DNA from: Hemibagrus wyckioides
Lineage: Eukaryota > Chordata > Actinopteri > Siluriformes > Bagridae
DNA: 64,000 nt
Reading direction: 5' to 3'
Assembly: GCF_019097595.1 (NCBI RefSeq)
Contig: NC_080723.1
Location: 8,819,511-8,883,510, forward strand
The notes beneath the pieces are model-generated. The model was not told where the DNA came from, did no database searches, and saw only the letters and a list, made by a program, of their open reading frames with translations. Of the stretch, positions 40,572-53,000 are shown piece by piece. The translations under genes were made by a program, and so were the position numbers. How positions within the stretch are numbered: position 1 is the first letter of the stretch; every line of letters starts with the position of its first letter.

Positions 40572-42936
40572 TATACAAACAAACAAGCTTGGCCTGATGT
40601 CATGTCATAAATTGGATTTAATTAGGTATTAATTGTGTTGCATGTGATTATACAGTGATAAACATTGTCCTTACTTCCAGGATGTAAAATTTTCATATTG
40701 TTGCATTTCCAGGAAAACAGTATTTCAGATGGTCTTAGTAACCTATAGCATGTCTTTAGTCCATCTTCTCCACAGCCATCACTGCCATGCCAGCAAAAGT
40801 GGCCTAAACCTAGAATCTCATTGTTTTTGTAGTAAAAGGTCGAGGTTCTTCGGGTTCCTGCTTCCTTTCCCAGAGGAGGACCGAAGAGCAGGTGTTTCCC
40901 TTTACAGTGACATCGTAGGACTGATTTATTTAAGCTATACAAAGCGTTTTGAAGACTCTTTTAGAGACACTTACATTTCTCAATCGTTGTGATTTGCTAT
41001 AATAAATAATGTACAAGTATTATGCTTGATTTGTTTTTCTAATGAGAGAACAATCTGTCAAGTGAAATGTGATGGGGCACAGGGGAGGTGTCTTAACTGA
41101 GGAGAAACCCCATTGTGAATGAAGGGAAGGCTTGATGATGTCCCTGCCATATGCGTCGCTGTCTGCGTGGTGATTATCAAGCTTGGATTACGCTTTGTTT
41201 ATTAATGATGCACCAGCTGATATCTGGTGCAGAGGGGTGCCAACAATAGATAAAGAGCTACTTCTGGTTTATTGAGTAGATCATTTTACTTATTCGTTTT
41301 GTGACAGAGGATAAACAAAACGTTGCCAAGGTGACGGTTTCTGTTTGCTTTTTGCCACCAAGTCCTTGATAGCCGGCCTTCGTTTTCTGTTCTCGTCTCG
41401 TCTCTTGCCGTCTCTGTGGGATTTTCCTGTGAGACTGGAGTAAGAACGTCCAAACCCCAATGATCCCGGTGAATCTGAACTATTTGACCTCGTCCTTGTT
41501 TCTCTGTTTGTCGCGCTGCCTTGCTGGTTGGTGTAGAAAACCCCACTTGTGCTGCAGATCAGATCTGCTGTTGTTCGACTTCCACACATTACAACCTTGA
41601 GCTGTAGCACAGTGTTGTCATGGTGTGATCTAAGCATTAGGCCTAGACTTAATTCATCTGTAGTGGATTATTTTAATATAACCATGTGGTCTGGAAAGTT
41701 GGAAAGTGTTATTCTACTTTCAGCACAGCATTATGCCAATGATTGATATATTGAATTCTTTAATTTGTAAACGGTTTACAGTGAAGATTTAATGTTAATG
41801 GGACATGCGAGTCTTATGCTATAGCAATGATGAACAGTTATTTTCTTAGCAGCATCTCTCTCTCTCTCTTTCTCTATCACTATATAACAACTATATAAAA
41901 ACATAGTTGTTTTTATAAATGGTAGTCATTTTTACATAGAAACCAGGAATTTCTGTTAAGAAAACTGTTACAAAGCACCTGCACTCAAGACTCCTTCCAT
42001 AAATATGAAATATAAATGTATTTTAATGAGACATACATTACAGCCGGAAACACTGCCATGCTGTTAGATACAAATAATGTAAATTCTCCAATTTTCCCAA
42101 AGCTGACCATTCAGATTTGAGAATTTGCACCACAATTTAAAGCTGCTTATTAATCCTGAGTATCCATGTGCATGTCTTTAGTTCATAGTACTAGTTTTAA
42201 ACAATGGAGCAAAGGTTTCTACCTAAAACATCTGTTTAGATCGTCTGATGGTCTGTGTGCGAGGCCAAGGCGCCTCAGCTGTTCTGTATGGATTATCATT
42301 ACTGAGCTCGAGGTTCTCTGGACGGCAGCTGAGTCCCCGTTTAATTGGACTGTAAAGAGAGGGTTTTTTCCTAGAGGACATGGGGTGGAGGTGGGCTCCT
42401 GGAGGACACTATTCAACATTGATCTCATACACACTAATTACGGATGTGCGTGTGTGCGTTCGGGGATTCTAATGAAAGTAACAGACAGGTCAATTAAACA
42501 CACACACATGCACAAACACACATACAAACAGAGGCACATCTATCAACAAAGGACTACAATGAGGAAGGAGGAGGTGTCCCCTCTGTGGGTAATTGAAGAG
42601 ATGTAGGGTGGGGGTTGATGTTTTGGACCTGTGTTTGAGCCACCGGTGCGTGCACATGTACCACATCCTTGCTGGGTGACGTGAATGCGCTGGTGGCCCT
42701 CGTCTGCAGCACTGATCCTCTTAGGCGATTATGAGGATGACCCGGATGTCATCCTATGCTCACTCTCTTACCCTGGTGTCTGAGCATTTAATTAAAATCC
42801 CGAATCCGGACAGTAACGTGTTTAGCCCTTCATTATTGTAGGATTATGATATTAACACTCGTGATGTTAGCACAGTCGTGTGCTTGGGTGCATTTGTTCA
42901 GTATATGTCGAGGAATGAATAGTTGCATTTGTTTTT

Positions 42937-42981
42937 ATGTATGTATGTATGTATGTATGTATGTATGTATGTATGTATGTA
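42937..42981. repeat. (TATG)n microsatellite
   Basis: About 11 perfect tetranucleotide repeats. GAS2L3 intron 1. The surrounding 41000-42900 holds no gene I can recognise. Confidence 0.95.
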
Positions 42982-43413
42982 TTTAATTTTTTTTACATAT
43001 TTAAGGTACACAAATCGGATTTATTTTCCTTAACAGGAAATTTTACTCCAGAGTTAATAAAAGGATGCTGTAACACAGCTGTGCTTTCTGCCAGATGCTG
43101 CGTCCGTTACTGACAGAAACTTTCCGCTTGTCGTGAGCTCTGGCTCTAGGCTGGAGCTTGGCATTACTCTGTGCACAAGTCATGGCACGCTGCTGAGGGA
43201 GAGGAATGTGTGCGAGTCCTCTTGAGAATGTGGCAGTGCCCTGCCCAAAGCATCGGGTCAGGGCCTGGCCTTTGTGTTGTAAGGCCCCCTCTCAGCTGCC
43301 ACATAAAACATCGCTTGTGTTTTTCACTATTTTCCTCTTTCTTTCCCTCTGTTCCATGGCTGTTTGACATTTAGTGGGCTTCAAGCTCAACGCCAACCCT
43401 GTAGCTTGAAAAG

Positions 43414-43415
43414 TT

Positions 43416-43482
<67 letters not shown>

Positions 43483-43499
43483 GTCTTTCTGTCTTTCTG

Positions 43500-43546
<47 letters not shown>

Positions 43547-43586
43547 GTCTTTCTGTCTTTCTGTCTTTCTGTCTGTCTGTCTGTCT
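43414..43586. repeat. (TTTC)n / (TGTC)n pyrimidine tract
   Basis: More than 40 tetranucleotide units, mostly TTTC with TGTC variants concentrated at 43483-43503 and 43547-43586. One strand is almost pure pyrimidine. Confidence 0.95.
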
Positions 43587-43899
43587 TAAACTTAATTTAA
43601 TCTTTCCATTAAGAGAACCTCAGTCAGCCCAGGATGCTCTGTTAGGAGGCCTAATGCTGCCTCTTACCTCAGTAGTGGACAGGTCAGTTTCTACCTCTGT
43701 GGTTTGAGGAGATATAAAGCTGGGCAAAATCCATGGATGTCTTTATGTTCATCTGTTTATTAGCAACATGAGGGATCTCGCTCCGGTTTGTGCAGAGCGT
43801 CTGAGCTGAGGAGGCTTTACTTTGGCTTTCCCTAGTCCAAGTTACATTATTAACTTTAGTCTATTGATGTGAAAAAGCACCTTCCGTGCATGTCTGTGT

Positions 43900-43995
43900 G
43901 TGTGTTTGAGTATGTGTGTGACAGAGTGTGTGAGTGTGTTAGAGAAAGAGTGAGCAAGTGTGTGAGTGTGTTAGAGAGAGAATGTGTGAGTGTGT

Positions 43996-44032
<37 letters not shown>

Positions 44033-44100
44033 TGTGAGTGTGTTAGAGAGATAAAGTGTGTGTGTGTACTAGAGAGTGTGTATGTGAGTGTGTTACAGAG
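43900..44100. repeat. (TG)n / (AG)n compound repeat
   Basis: Alternating TGTGTGAGTGTGTTAGAGAG-type units with a pure (AG)n core at 43999-44028. GAS2L3 intron 1. Confidence 0.9.
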
Positions 44101-44219
44101 AGGGGTGTAACAATAGGATTTTTAGTAAACACTCGGCCAGCATCTGTGGTTTAGTTCTGCGTCTGAGCGGAGGCACTTCATTATCCAGTCCCCAGGCTGT
44201 TACCCCTCCTTCATGACTC

Positions 44220-44254
44220 CCCCCCCCCCCCCCCACACACACACACACACACAC
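44220..44254. repeat. C-tract followed by (CA)n
   Basis: About 14 C residues, then about 10 CA repeats. GAS2L3 intron 1. Confidence 0.9.
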
Positions 44255-44597
44255 ATCACTCCTCCCCTCTGCTCTGTGGCTGTATTGCACAGTGACAGTT
44301 TAGTTATCATCTGTGTGGAATACAGAACTGATATTATCTCCGGATCGTTAAATGAGCCGTCGGGTCTTTAACTCGTCTTCACTTGTCTCACTGACTGTGG
44401 AACAGAGGCTTTTGTTTGTGCCACTCAGGTGAGCCTGTGCTCTGCTCTGACCTCAGGATTTATAATTTTTTTTTAAAAAAAAATAAGGGAAATGAGGGAT
44501 AACTTGCATCAGGGTTGAAAGGGGTGTGAATTTCCTCTTCATTAGTTAGACTCATGTTGTGATTGTAGCAGTAGATAAATAACAGTTCACCAGTTCT

Positions 44598-44598
<1 letters not shown>

Positions 44599-44650
<52 letters not shown>
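44599..44650. repeat. (GT)n microsatellite
   Basis: 26 uninterrupted GT repeats. GAS2L3 intron 1. Confidence 0.95.
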
Positions 44651-44653
<3 letters not shown>

Positions 44654-45113
44654 GCGCACACATGTCCTGCTTTGTTTCCTCAGCTGTGCTGATGTTGACT
44701 GAACTGTCCTGATCCACAGGGAAGATGTAGCTCGAATTGTTACTCTTCTTCCTTCGAGGCTCGTCGCATGATTTATTCTCACACACGAAGAATCAGAGTT
44801 TAGCTCCACAGAAGAACCGATTCAGACACCGATAAGACTAGTTACCTAAGTAGCAAATATTTAATGGATGTTTTGTGGTTAGTGAAGTAATGTTGGATAC
44901 TGGATTGTTTGTGTGAATACTGAAGAGCGACAGTGTGTGTGAACAGATTCTGTACACATGAGAGGGGTCGGGTGGGTGCACTGAACTCTGATCTCCTCTC
45001 TCTTGCTCTCTCTCGCTCTCTCTCTCTCTCCCTCTCCACATCTATTTCCCCCACACACACGACTCTTGTGCTGTGTTTCAGACCGGAGCAGTGAAGCGGT
45101 CTTCATCGCAGCA

Positions 45114-46614
45114 ATGGCCGTGCAAGCTAGCCTGCAGGTAAGAGCTGACTTTCTCAAACTTTATTTGCACAAATCACACAATACATTCTTGAGGTGTACA
45201 CCTAGTACATCTAATGTTTTATGATATAAGGACTAAAAACAAGCAAAGTGGGGGGAAAAACACAGGAATGAACAGAACCAGCATTATGACTATTAGTTTA
45301 ATGACCCAGTAATCAGGAGGTTTATGATGAATCGCATGTGTTCAGTAAACATCTATAACTGTTCATTTTATTTCACTTTGAATCCAGTGCACATTCTCAG
45401 GTCCTTTCCCAGGTCCTCACAGAAAATAATATAATAACAGATCCTGACTGGCATCCCAGTGCTGAAGCTGTCACTTCCAAAACAAGAGCAAAGTACACAA
45501 CACAATCCGCACTGTTTTAGATTAACACAGAGACCCGGACAGGAATAAGTCTGTGGTTGTGTAACTCCATAAATCCGTGGAAGCCATTGTTCCTGTGACA
45601 TTGTTCTGTTGAAGACGATGAAATAGTTTTATATGTGTGAGAAACGGCATGTGCACAGATGAAACATTCATATTGGCCACTTAAAAATGTAATGAATGCA
45701 GTGCACTTGAGTAATTAGGACGATTCATTCAGTCTGTATTGAAGTATTTGGTTTAGTGTATAGTTACACGTGGTACTGTGTTTTGTGAGCACACGTAATC
45801 GCTAACACTAGCGTAAAGCAGGGTGAAGCTCAGTACTCTTGGACAAATTAATGTAAAACTATTCCAGATTCTGGTTCTTGGGTTTCATAGAACTAACGAA
45901 CTAAACCGACTCCCTTTGAAAGGAATCTGAATAGTTTCACTCTTTACAAACAAACGAGAGCAAATTACAGCTTCAGGTTTCCAGCGAAACTTTCCAAATG
46001 CCCCAATTGTTTTATGATACTCCTGCCCGTAAGACAACCACGGATTTGTTGTGCAGGTACAACACACCTGCTTCGAGGGCCGCTGGTGCACCGGGGATGT
46101 CTGAAAGCAGCTCCAGTTTCACAGTTGAGAGTTTGTTTGAATAGTGTGATGGAGTTTGTATTGGAGTAAGTGAGCGAAGCTCAGCCCACGTGTTGTGACT
46201 CGGAGTCATCAGTGTGATGTAATCATGGGGGGAGAAACAGTGCGTATCTGGGTTTATTAATAAAAATGCTGAATGACTTAATCAGGCTCGCTGATCTGTC
46301 ACATCGCTGATCTGTTGCACTCCTGGTCATGTGGTCATCTGCTGTATCTGTCTGTAAGACTCTGGTAGCACAAAATGAAGGTTTTGAGGCCATTACTATA
46401 GATATGTTAACACTGAGGTTTGCATTTAGAAGATTTTTGCACTCAAAATTTTCTGTCATCAACAACGGATCAACAGCTTTGATGACATCATCCTGCACTT
46501 CAGCTTCTCATCAGATTTTCTGCCCTCTGATGTGCTGGGTTCACTTACATAACCTGCTGATGGTGTGCAGAGAGAGAGAGAGGGAGACAGAGAGAGGGGG
46601 GGGGTAGTGGTGTA

Positions 46615-46665
<51 letters not shown>

Positions 46666-47031
46666 CTTCTTCCTGGCATCAAACCAGTGTTGACAGCTCA
46701 GGGAGGAAGAGCGGTCCCACGCTGCTCAGCTCCAGCACAAGTTTCCAGCTTGACCTTACTGGGAATCCCCGATTAGACTCTTCTTACAAAAGCCTTTTTT
46801 TTTTCTTTTCTTTTTTTTTACTCACTTATGAATCATCATGGTTTGCAGTGACTCAAGCAGCTGATGGGTTTTATTTTTGGCAAATTCAAAACATTTGCTT
46901 CACTAGCAAGGAAGGGTGCAGACTTAAAAAAAAAAAAAAAAAAAAAGATAGCTTAGACCATGGCTTCGCTCTCTTTCTGTCTCTCTTCCTCTTTGTCTCA
47001 TGTTTTCCTCTCTTTGTTACTCTCTCTCTCC

Positions 47032-47071
<40 letters not shown>

Positions 47072-50000
47072 ATTATGTTATTGTTACACATTCACAGACT
47101 CAAAATCTTCTAGCGATTTTGTATTCCTCTGCAAAGCTCAATTTTCACAACCAAGGCCCATGCTTTTACCGTGCTCTAGAGCGGACAGAGAGAACACAAA
47201 AACATTTCTTTTTCCAAATATCCCCTCCAAGCACTGGAATCTTTATAGACCGAACACCCCATAATTGCCACCATCCGAGCTGAAGTCAACTCTTTACAGA
47301 AACCATATCAGTCTGGAAATGTAGATCTCAAACCAATAATCTTGTATGTTTCCAAAAATAAAAATAAAACATAATCAAATGATACACATAAGATGCTGTA
47401 TCGGACACTGAAGATCCTCTGTAATGTTGAGTTAATATACTAATGAACTATCCTGCTCTTAACAACACCAGACAAAACAGCAGAAAAATTCCCAGAATTC
47501 TTTTTAAATATTAAAGTGAAGGACTGTATATAGATTTTGTGGTGCTGTGTGCTGACATGGTGTTAAAAGAACAAAATAATCAAATATCTTATTATAAAAT
47601 ATCTTATTTTCTTTTTTTTCTTTTTAAACACAGGCTTGGTTTGGAGAGAAGTTCGAGTCCCCGGTGCAGACCCCACGCTCACCTCTCACTTCACGTCACG
47701 GCCCTGGCCTCACAGACGTTTTCCAGTATGACCAGTGGCTTGCTGTTCGACACGAAGCTACACTTTTCCCCATGCAGGAAGACCTTGCCATCTGGCTCAC
47801 AGACCTCCTCGGTAAGTCTGAAAGCATTCAGGACAGTGGTCTAGTCACAGGTTCAACAGCCTTCAGGTGAATAACTGAGTATAGAGTACAAGATGCGGTG
47901 TGTAGATACAGACACACAGAAAGACGACGTCTTCGAGCAGAACTTATCACGGAGGGATACGGTGTGGGAAACGAGCTGAACAATAGGCAAGCCGATCTGT
48001 CCTTAAGAGCTGTATGGAGAAGACTGAACATAATGGAGGGAGTTCCCGTTCAGCATAATCACCTTAACATGCCTGTCAGATACGACTCCGTACCTTTTTT
48101 TTTTTTTTTTTAAGTTCCTCCAACAAAGAAGCCGTTCCACTGCAGTAGACAAAATGACGTGATGCTGGAAGTCTTGCAGGAAGTGTGTTCTGTTTATGGT
48201 GTGATGATGAATCACACAGCTATTTGTTGTTCAGCTCAGTTTGTAGATGTGTGTGAAATAAGTTTAGTAGTAAAACTCAGTTCAGCATTCAGTATTTGTT
48301 AGTTGAGTGACAATATAGGAGGTTTATTTTTTTGCTTTTATTTAAAGCTACACACACAGAACATGCTGCTAAAGCAAGCGCTCTTTACTTTTCACCAACA
48401 AGGAGTTGGTTTTCGATGTCCTGCTTCATGATGTGCCTTTTATTTGCTGAAGGCAAAACTGACGTCTGAAGCAGCCAAATATTAAGCAAGCATAATATCA
48501 CCAATTATTGTAAAGTATTAAACATGACACTGAGCGCCCTTCATAAATATTATAATCTGATGTTAAATATTTACTTGTATCAAGTTTGTCATGTCGATCA
48601 TACACTTGTAGACTTTATTTCACCTTCATGAACTCAAAATATTCTCCAGTTATTTGGACAGAAAGTACGAAGGTGTGAGATTATGGGAAAGACTTCCAGG
48701 ATGTGTCTATTAATATCAGAAAATTTATACCACCTCCCCGGATCATTCTACATTTACATGTCCACTGACGTCTCCCTCATTTTACTACAGAGAAAAAGAA
48801 GCTCTTAGCAGAGTTCCTAACAGTTTGCAGCTCTGAATTTATAGTATTTATATAATGAGTGATAAACATATCTGGGTATTGTAGCTACTTAATATTGTGT
48901 ATTACGTGTAATACGTGACGCTGATGTTTCACTAATTTTGTGGAGTGTATTGAGTGTCCCTTTTGTTGTGAGTAACACAAGCAGTGGTTCGGCTTACATA
49001 TCTTAGATGAACCTTTGGAGGAAGTGTTGGTGGAAATTGGTAAATGACTGGGGGTTAAAAGCAAAAATGCTGTAAAGTCATACCTAAATGTCTAATATGA
49101 TTTGTATCTCTGTTAGGTGAAGAGATCAAGGCAGAGCACTTCATGGAGGAGTTGAATAACGGTGTCAAGCTGTGTCGACTTGCTGAAATCCTGCAGAGCA
49201 AAATTCCCAAGGACTGTCTCCTGGACAAGAGTCGGGTCAGTGAGCGCAGAGTGCCACGTGAACGTCGCCATTATTTGTTTACCAAGTTGTCTAATTTGCC
49301 TACTTTCTTTTTTCTTTTTAATTATTATTATTTTACCAGAGGTTTCCTATGAAGAAAGTGGCATTTAAGAAAACTGCTTCTCCAGGATCATTTTTCGCCC
49401 GGGACAACACGGCGAACTTCCTGTCCTGGTGCCGTCAAATCGGAGTAGATGAGACGTATTTGTTCGAGTCAGAAGGCTTGGGTAAGGATGCAAAAAAAAA
49501 AAAAAAAAAAGAGAGAGAGAGAGAGAAACCTATTGACTGCGAATAGAATAGAAGCCTTTATTTGTCACATATAAATTACAGCACAGTAAAATTCTTTCTT
49601 CACATATCCCAACTATGGAAGTTGGGGGTCAGAGCACAGGGTCAGCCATGATACAGGGATAAAGCCTTTGCTCAGGGGCCCAACGGCGGCAGCTTGCCAG
49701 TGCTGGGGCTTGAACCCTGATCTTCTGATCAACAACGATTCAAATGTTTAGGAGCTTATGAGAGCCACATTTTCATGTGCTCCATGTGGTTCCAATGTCT
49801 GATTTTTAATGTGGTGGTGGGGGGATTCTTTTTCTGCAAGTGGTAAGATCAAGAGAAAACTGGTGCAAAGGCATAGAGCTCTGTCTAAACAGAGCTACTC
49901 TTACACATGGACAGCCTGAAGATGCAACCTTGAAGCAAACTATCTTTAGCAAAATAAACTTCGTTAGAATGAATTTCCCCGGAGATTATTTATATTTACG

Positions 50001-53000
50001 CTCTCTGGTGTTCTCTTTTTGAGACTGGTTCCTCTCAAGGTTTCTTCCTGATATTGCCCCCTTGCCACAGTCGCTTTTGCCTTGTTCTTTAGAGATACAT
50101 TTAATAACGTATGAATTTATTATTTGTATCCTGAATTTATTTATAGATTTCTGTAAAGGTGCTTTGTGTGTGACCGTGTCCACTACTACTGTACTGAACT
50201 ATCGCCACTACTGCCTCTGAAAGTCTATTTTACCGTTGTCATTTCAGCTCTGTGAGCGTTACCTTATATGGAGTTGTGTGGGTGTCACAAAATGCAAATC
50301 AGCTGTGCTTCTGCTTGGTGATTGGCATTTATCAACAATATGGTTCAGTTTGGTTTGCACAAACGTTTACACACAACACTAAAAGAATAAGAAAACATGA
50401 TACTATTTGAAGGAATGATTTAGAAAATGTATAATTTATCTATCAATATAAAGTAGATAAATGTGAGACTTCTGGACATGGTTTACTAACAGATCTGACC
50501 AACAACTTTTCAGTTTTTTGAGATGAAGACCTCTAGCTAATCAGTTCTTAATTATAAATACAGAATTTGACCTATTATTCCATGTGCTCAATATGGTCAT
50601 GTTGGTGAGTAACTGGAACATTTACGGAAATCTGTATTTGTTTTTTTTTTTTTCCTTTTAGTTCTACACAAGAACCCTCGGCAAGTGTGCCTGTGTTTGT
50701 TGGAGCTTGGACGCATTATCTCCAAGTGAGTAAATCATTTTAAGGCTTGTAAAAATGTAAACTCTCATCACGTTTAACTTTCAGTTTTTTAAGTTCAGCG
50801 TCAGACAAATATGTCTGCATGATGATTGATTTCAAGCTAATACATGTATCCAGAAACTTTTCATTAATAATTCATGACTTCCTGTTTCCCTGGGGTATAA
50901 ATATGACATGACACAGAGGCCTATTTCTCTTGTCCACTCTTCTCATGGGAAAGACAAGAGAACACCCCATTCAAGTAAGGCAGATGTGTATCGACCTTCA
51001 TAAGTCAAGCAATGGCTACAAGAAAATAGCCACTTGCCCATATCTACAGTTAAAGGAATCATTAAGAAGTTTAAAACAACTGGAACAATGACAAACAAGG
51101 CTGGATGAGGACCGATGTGTATCTTGCCACCAGGCACAGTGAGGAGTATGGTAAGAGAAGTAAAAAAAAAAAATCTCCAAAGCTCACTGTTAGAGAATTG
51201 CATCAAAGAGTGGCATCTTGGGGTCACATAGTCTCCATAACCATCAGACACTATCTACATGCCAATAAGCTGTTTGGGAAGCATGAAAGGGAAAAGCCTT
51301 TTCTCACCTACAATCACAAACATAAACGTCTGGAGTTTGCTAAGCGGTACTGGGACCGTATGCTTTTATCAGATGAGAATAAGAGAGAGCTTTTTGGCAA
51401 CAAACACTCTAAGTGGGTCTGGCGTTAAACAAAAGATGAGTATGTGGAAAAGCACCTCATGCCCACTGTGAAGTATAGTGGAGGATCTTTGATGCTGTGG
51501 GCCTGTTTCTCTTCCAAAGGCCCTGGGAACCTTGTTAGAGTGCATGGCATCATGAACTCTTTGAAATACCAGGACATTTTAAATCAAAACCTGATGGCCT
51601 CTCTCAGAAAGCTGAAGATGGGTCATCACTGGGTCTTTCAGCAGGATAATGACCCAAACCGTGGCAATATCTACACAAAAATGGTTTAGCAGACACAAAA
51701 TCTAGCTCCTCCCATAGCCATCTTAGTCCCCAGACCTCAACCCATTTGAAAATGTGTGTTGGGAGAGCTGAAGAGGAGAATGCATAAGAGAGGACCCAGA
51801 ACTCTGGATGATCTAGAAAGATTGTGCAAAGAGGAATGGTCAGCAGAGATCCCTCTCTCTGTATTCTTCAATCTTATGAAATGTTACAGGAGGAGATTAA
51901 GTGCTATCTTGTTGGCAAAAAGGGGGCATTTCTTAATGTGGGATATTTTTTCCACTGAATAATTGTATTTCAATTAAAGTATAAATTTTTCTCTTTTTTC
52001 TTTTGCATTGTGGTTCTATATTGTTTAAAAAAAAAAAGAATTTATTAAAAGCCTAAGAACACATCTTAACCAGGAGTGCCAATAATTGTGGAGGGCGCTG
52101 TAAATAAAACTTGTATTTAAGCTAATTTTTTTTTTCTGTTCATGTTGTGAGCAGCCAACAGACTTTAGTCGAATGCTAACCTTTTTACAAGTTTCTTAAG
52201 TTTTTCTTGCTGCTTGTTAGGTACGGAGTTGAACCCCCCGTATTGGTGAAGCTGGAGAAGGAGATTGAGTTGGAAGAATCTCTGCTGATGGCAGGGGATC
52301 CTGCTCCTCCCATCAAAACCTTTACCGTATGCTGCCAACATGGAGGCCTCCATCATGCTGTGAGTAGTCACTATGGGGATGGAGCAGATGTTTAACTTCT
52401 TAATGCGACCCAAACAACACTAAGAGTTTCAGAAATCACCCTGAATCATGATCACTTGACTGTGATTTGATTTGGATTACAAGGCTGTAAGGCTTGAAAA
52501 GAGAGAGGGGAAAAAAAATATATATATATATTTCTTGTGTTTTTGGGTGTGTAAACCTTCTCACTATGTATCCTGACTTTTGACACTTTCTTTCCACAGG
52601 ACTCTGACTCAGATGACCCACCCTGTAATTGCTCACAGAGGTTTTCTATCGAGTATCTGGCAGAGGGACGTTACAGGCTGGGCGAAAAGATCCTCTTCAT
52701 TCGGGTGAGACTTGCTCAGGGGATTGATTATGTGTCAGTATAAGAGCAGAACCTAATGGCTGAAATTGCATAAATGAGTCATGGAAAAGACTAAATGGGG
52801 AGTGACAGTATTGTATAAATGTTTGAATTGTATTGCCTTAAGCATGTTTATATGGTTAACATTAAAGCTAGTGTGCTTGAACTCACCATTAAGACCTTAT
52901 GTTAATCTTATAAGTATTAATAATTCTGGTATCTGTTTATGTAAGAGTTTGTTGGAGATCTTGTTCACAGCCGTAGTCACTCTTTGACTGTTCATGGGTT

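Noticed and set aside
40403..40632. Overlapping Cys/Val and Thr/His-rich ORFs on both strands
   Set aside because: They are translations of a TG-rich simple repeat. The same applies to ORFs at 43364-43600, 21566-21802, 44460-44809 and 11455-11715.
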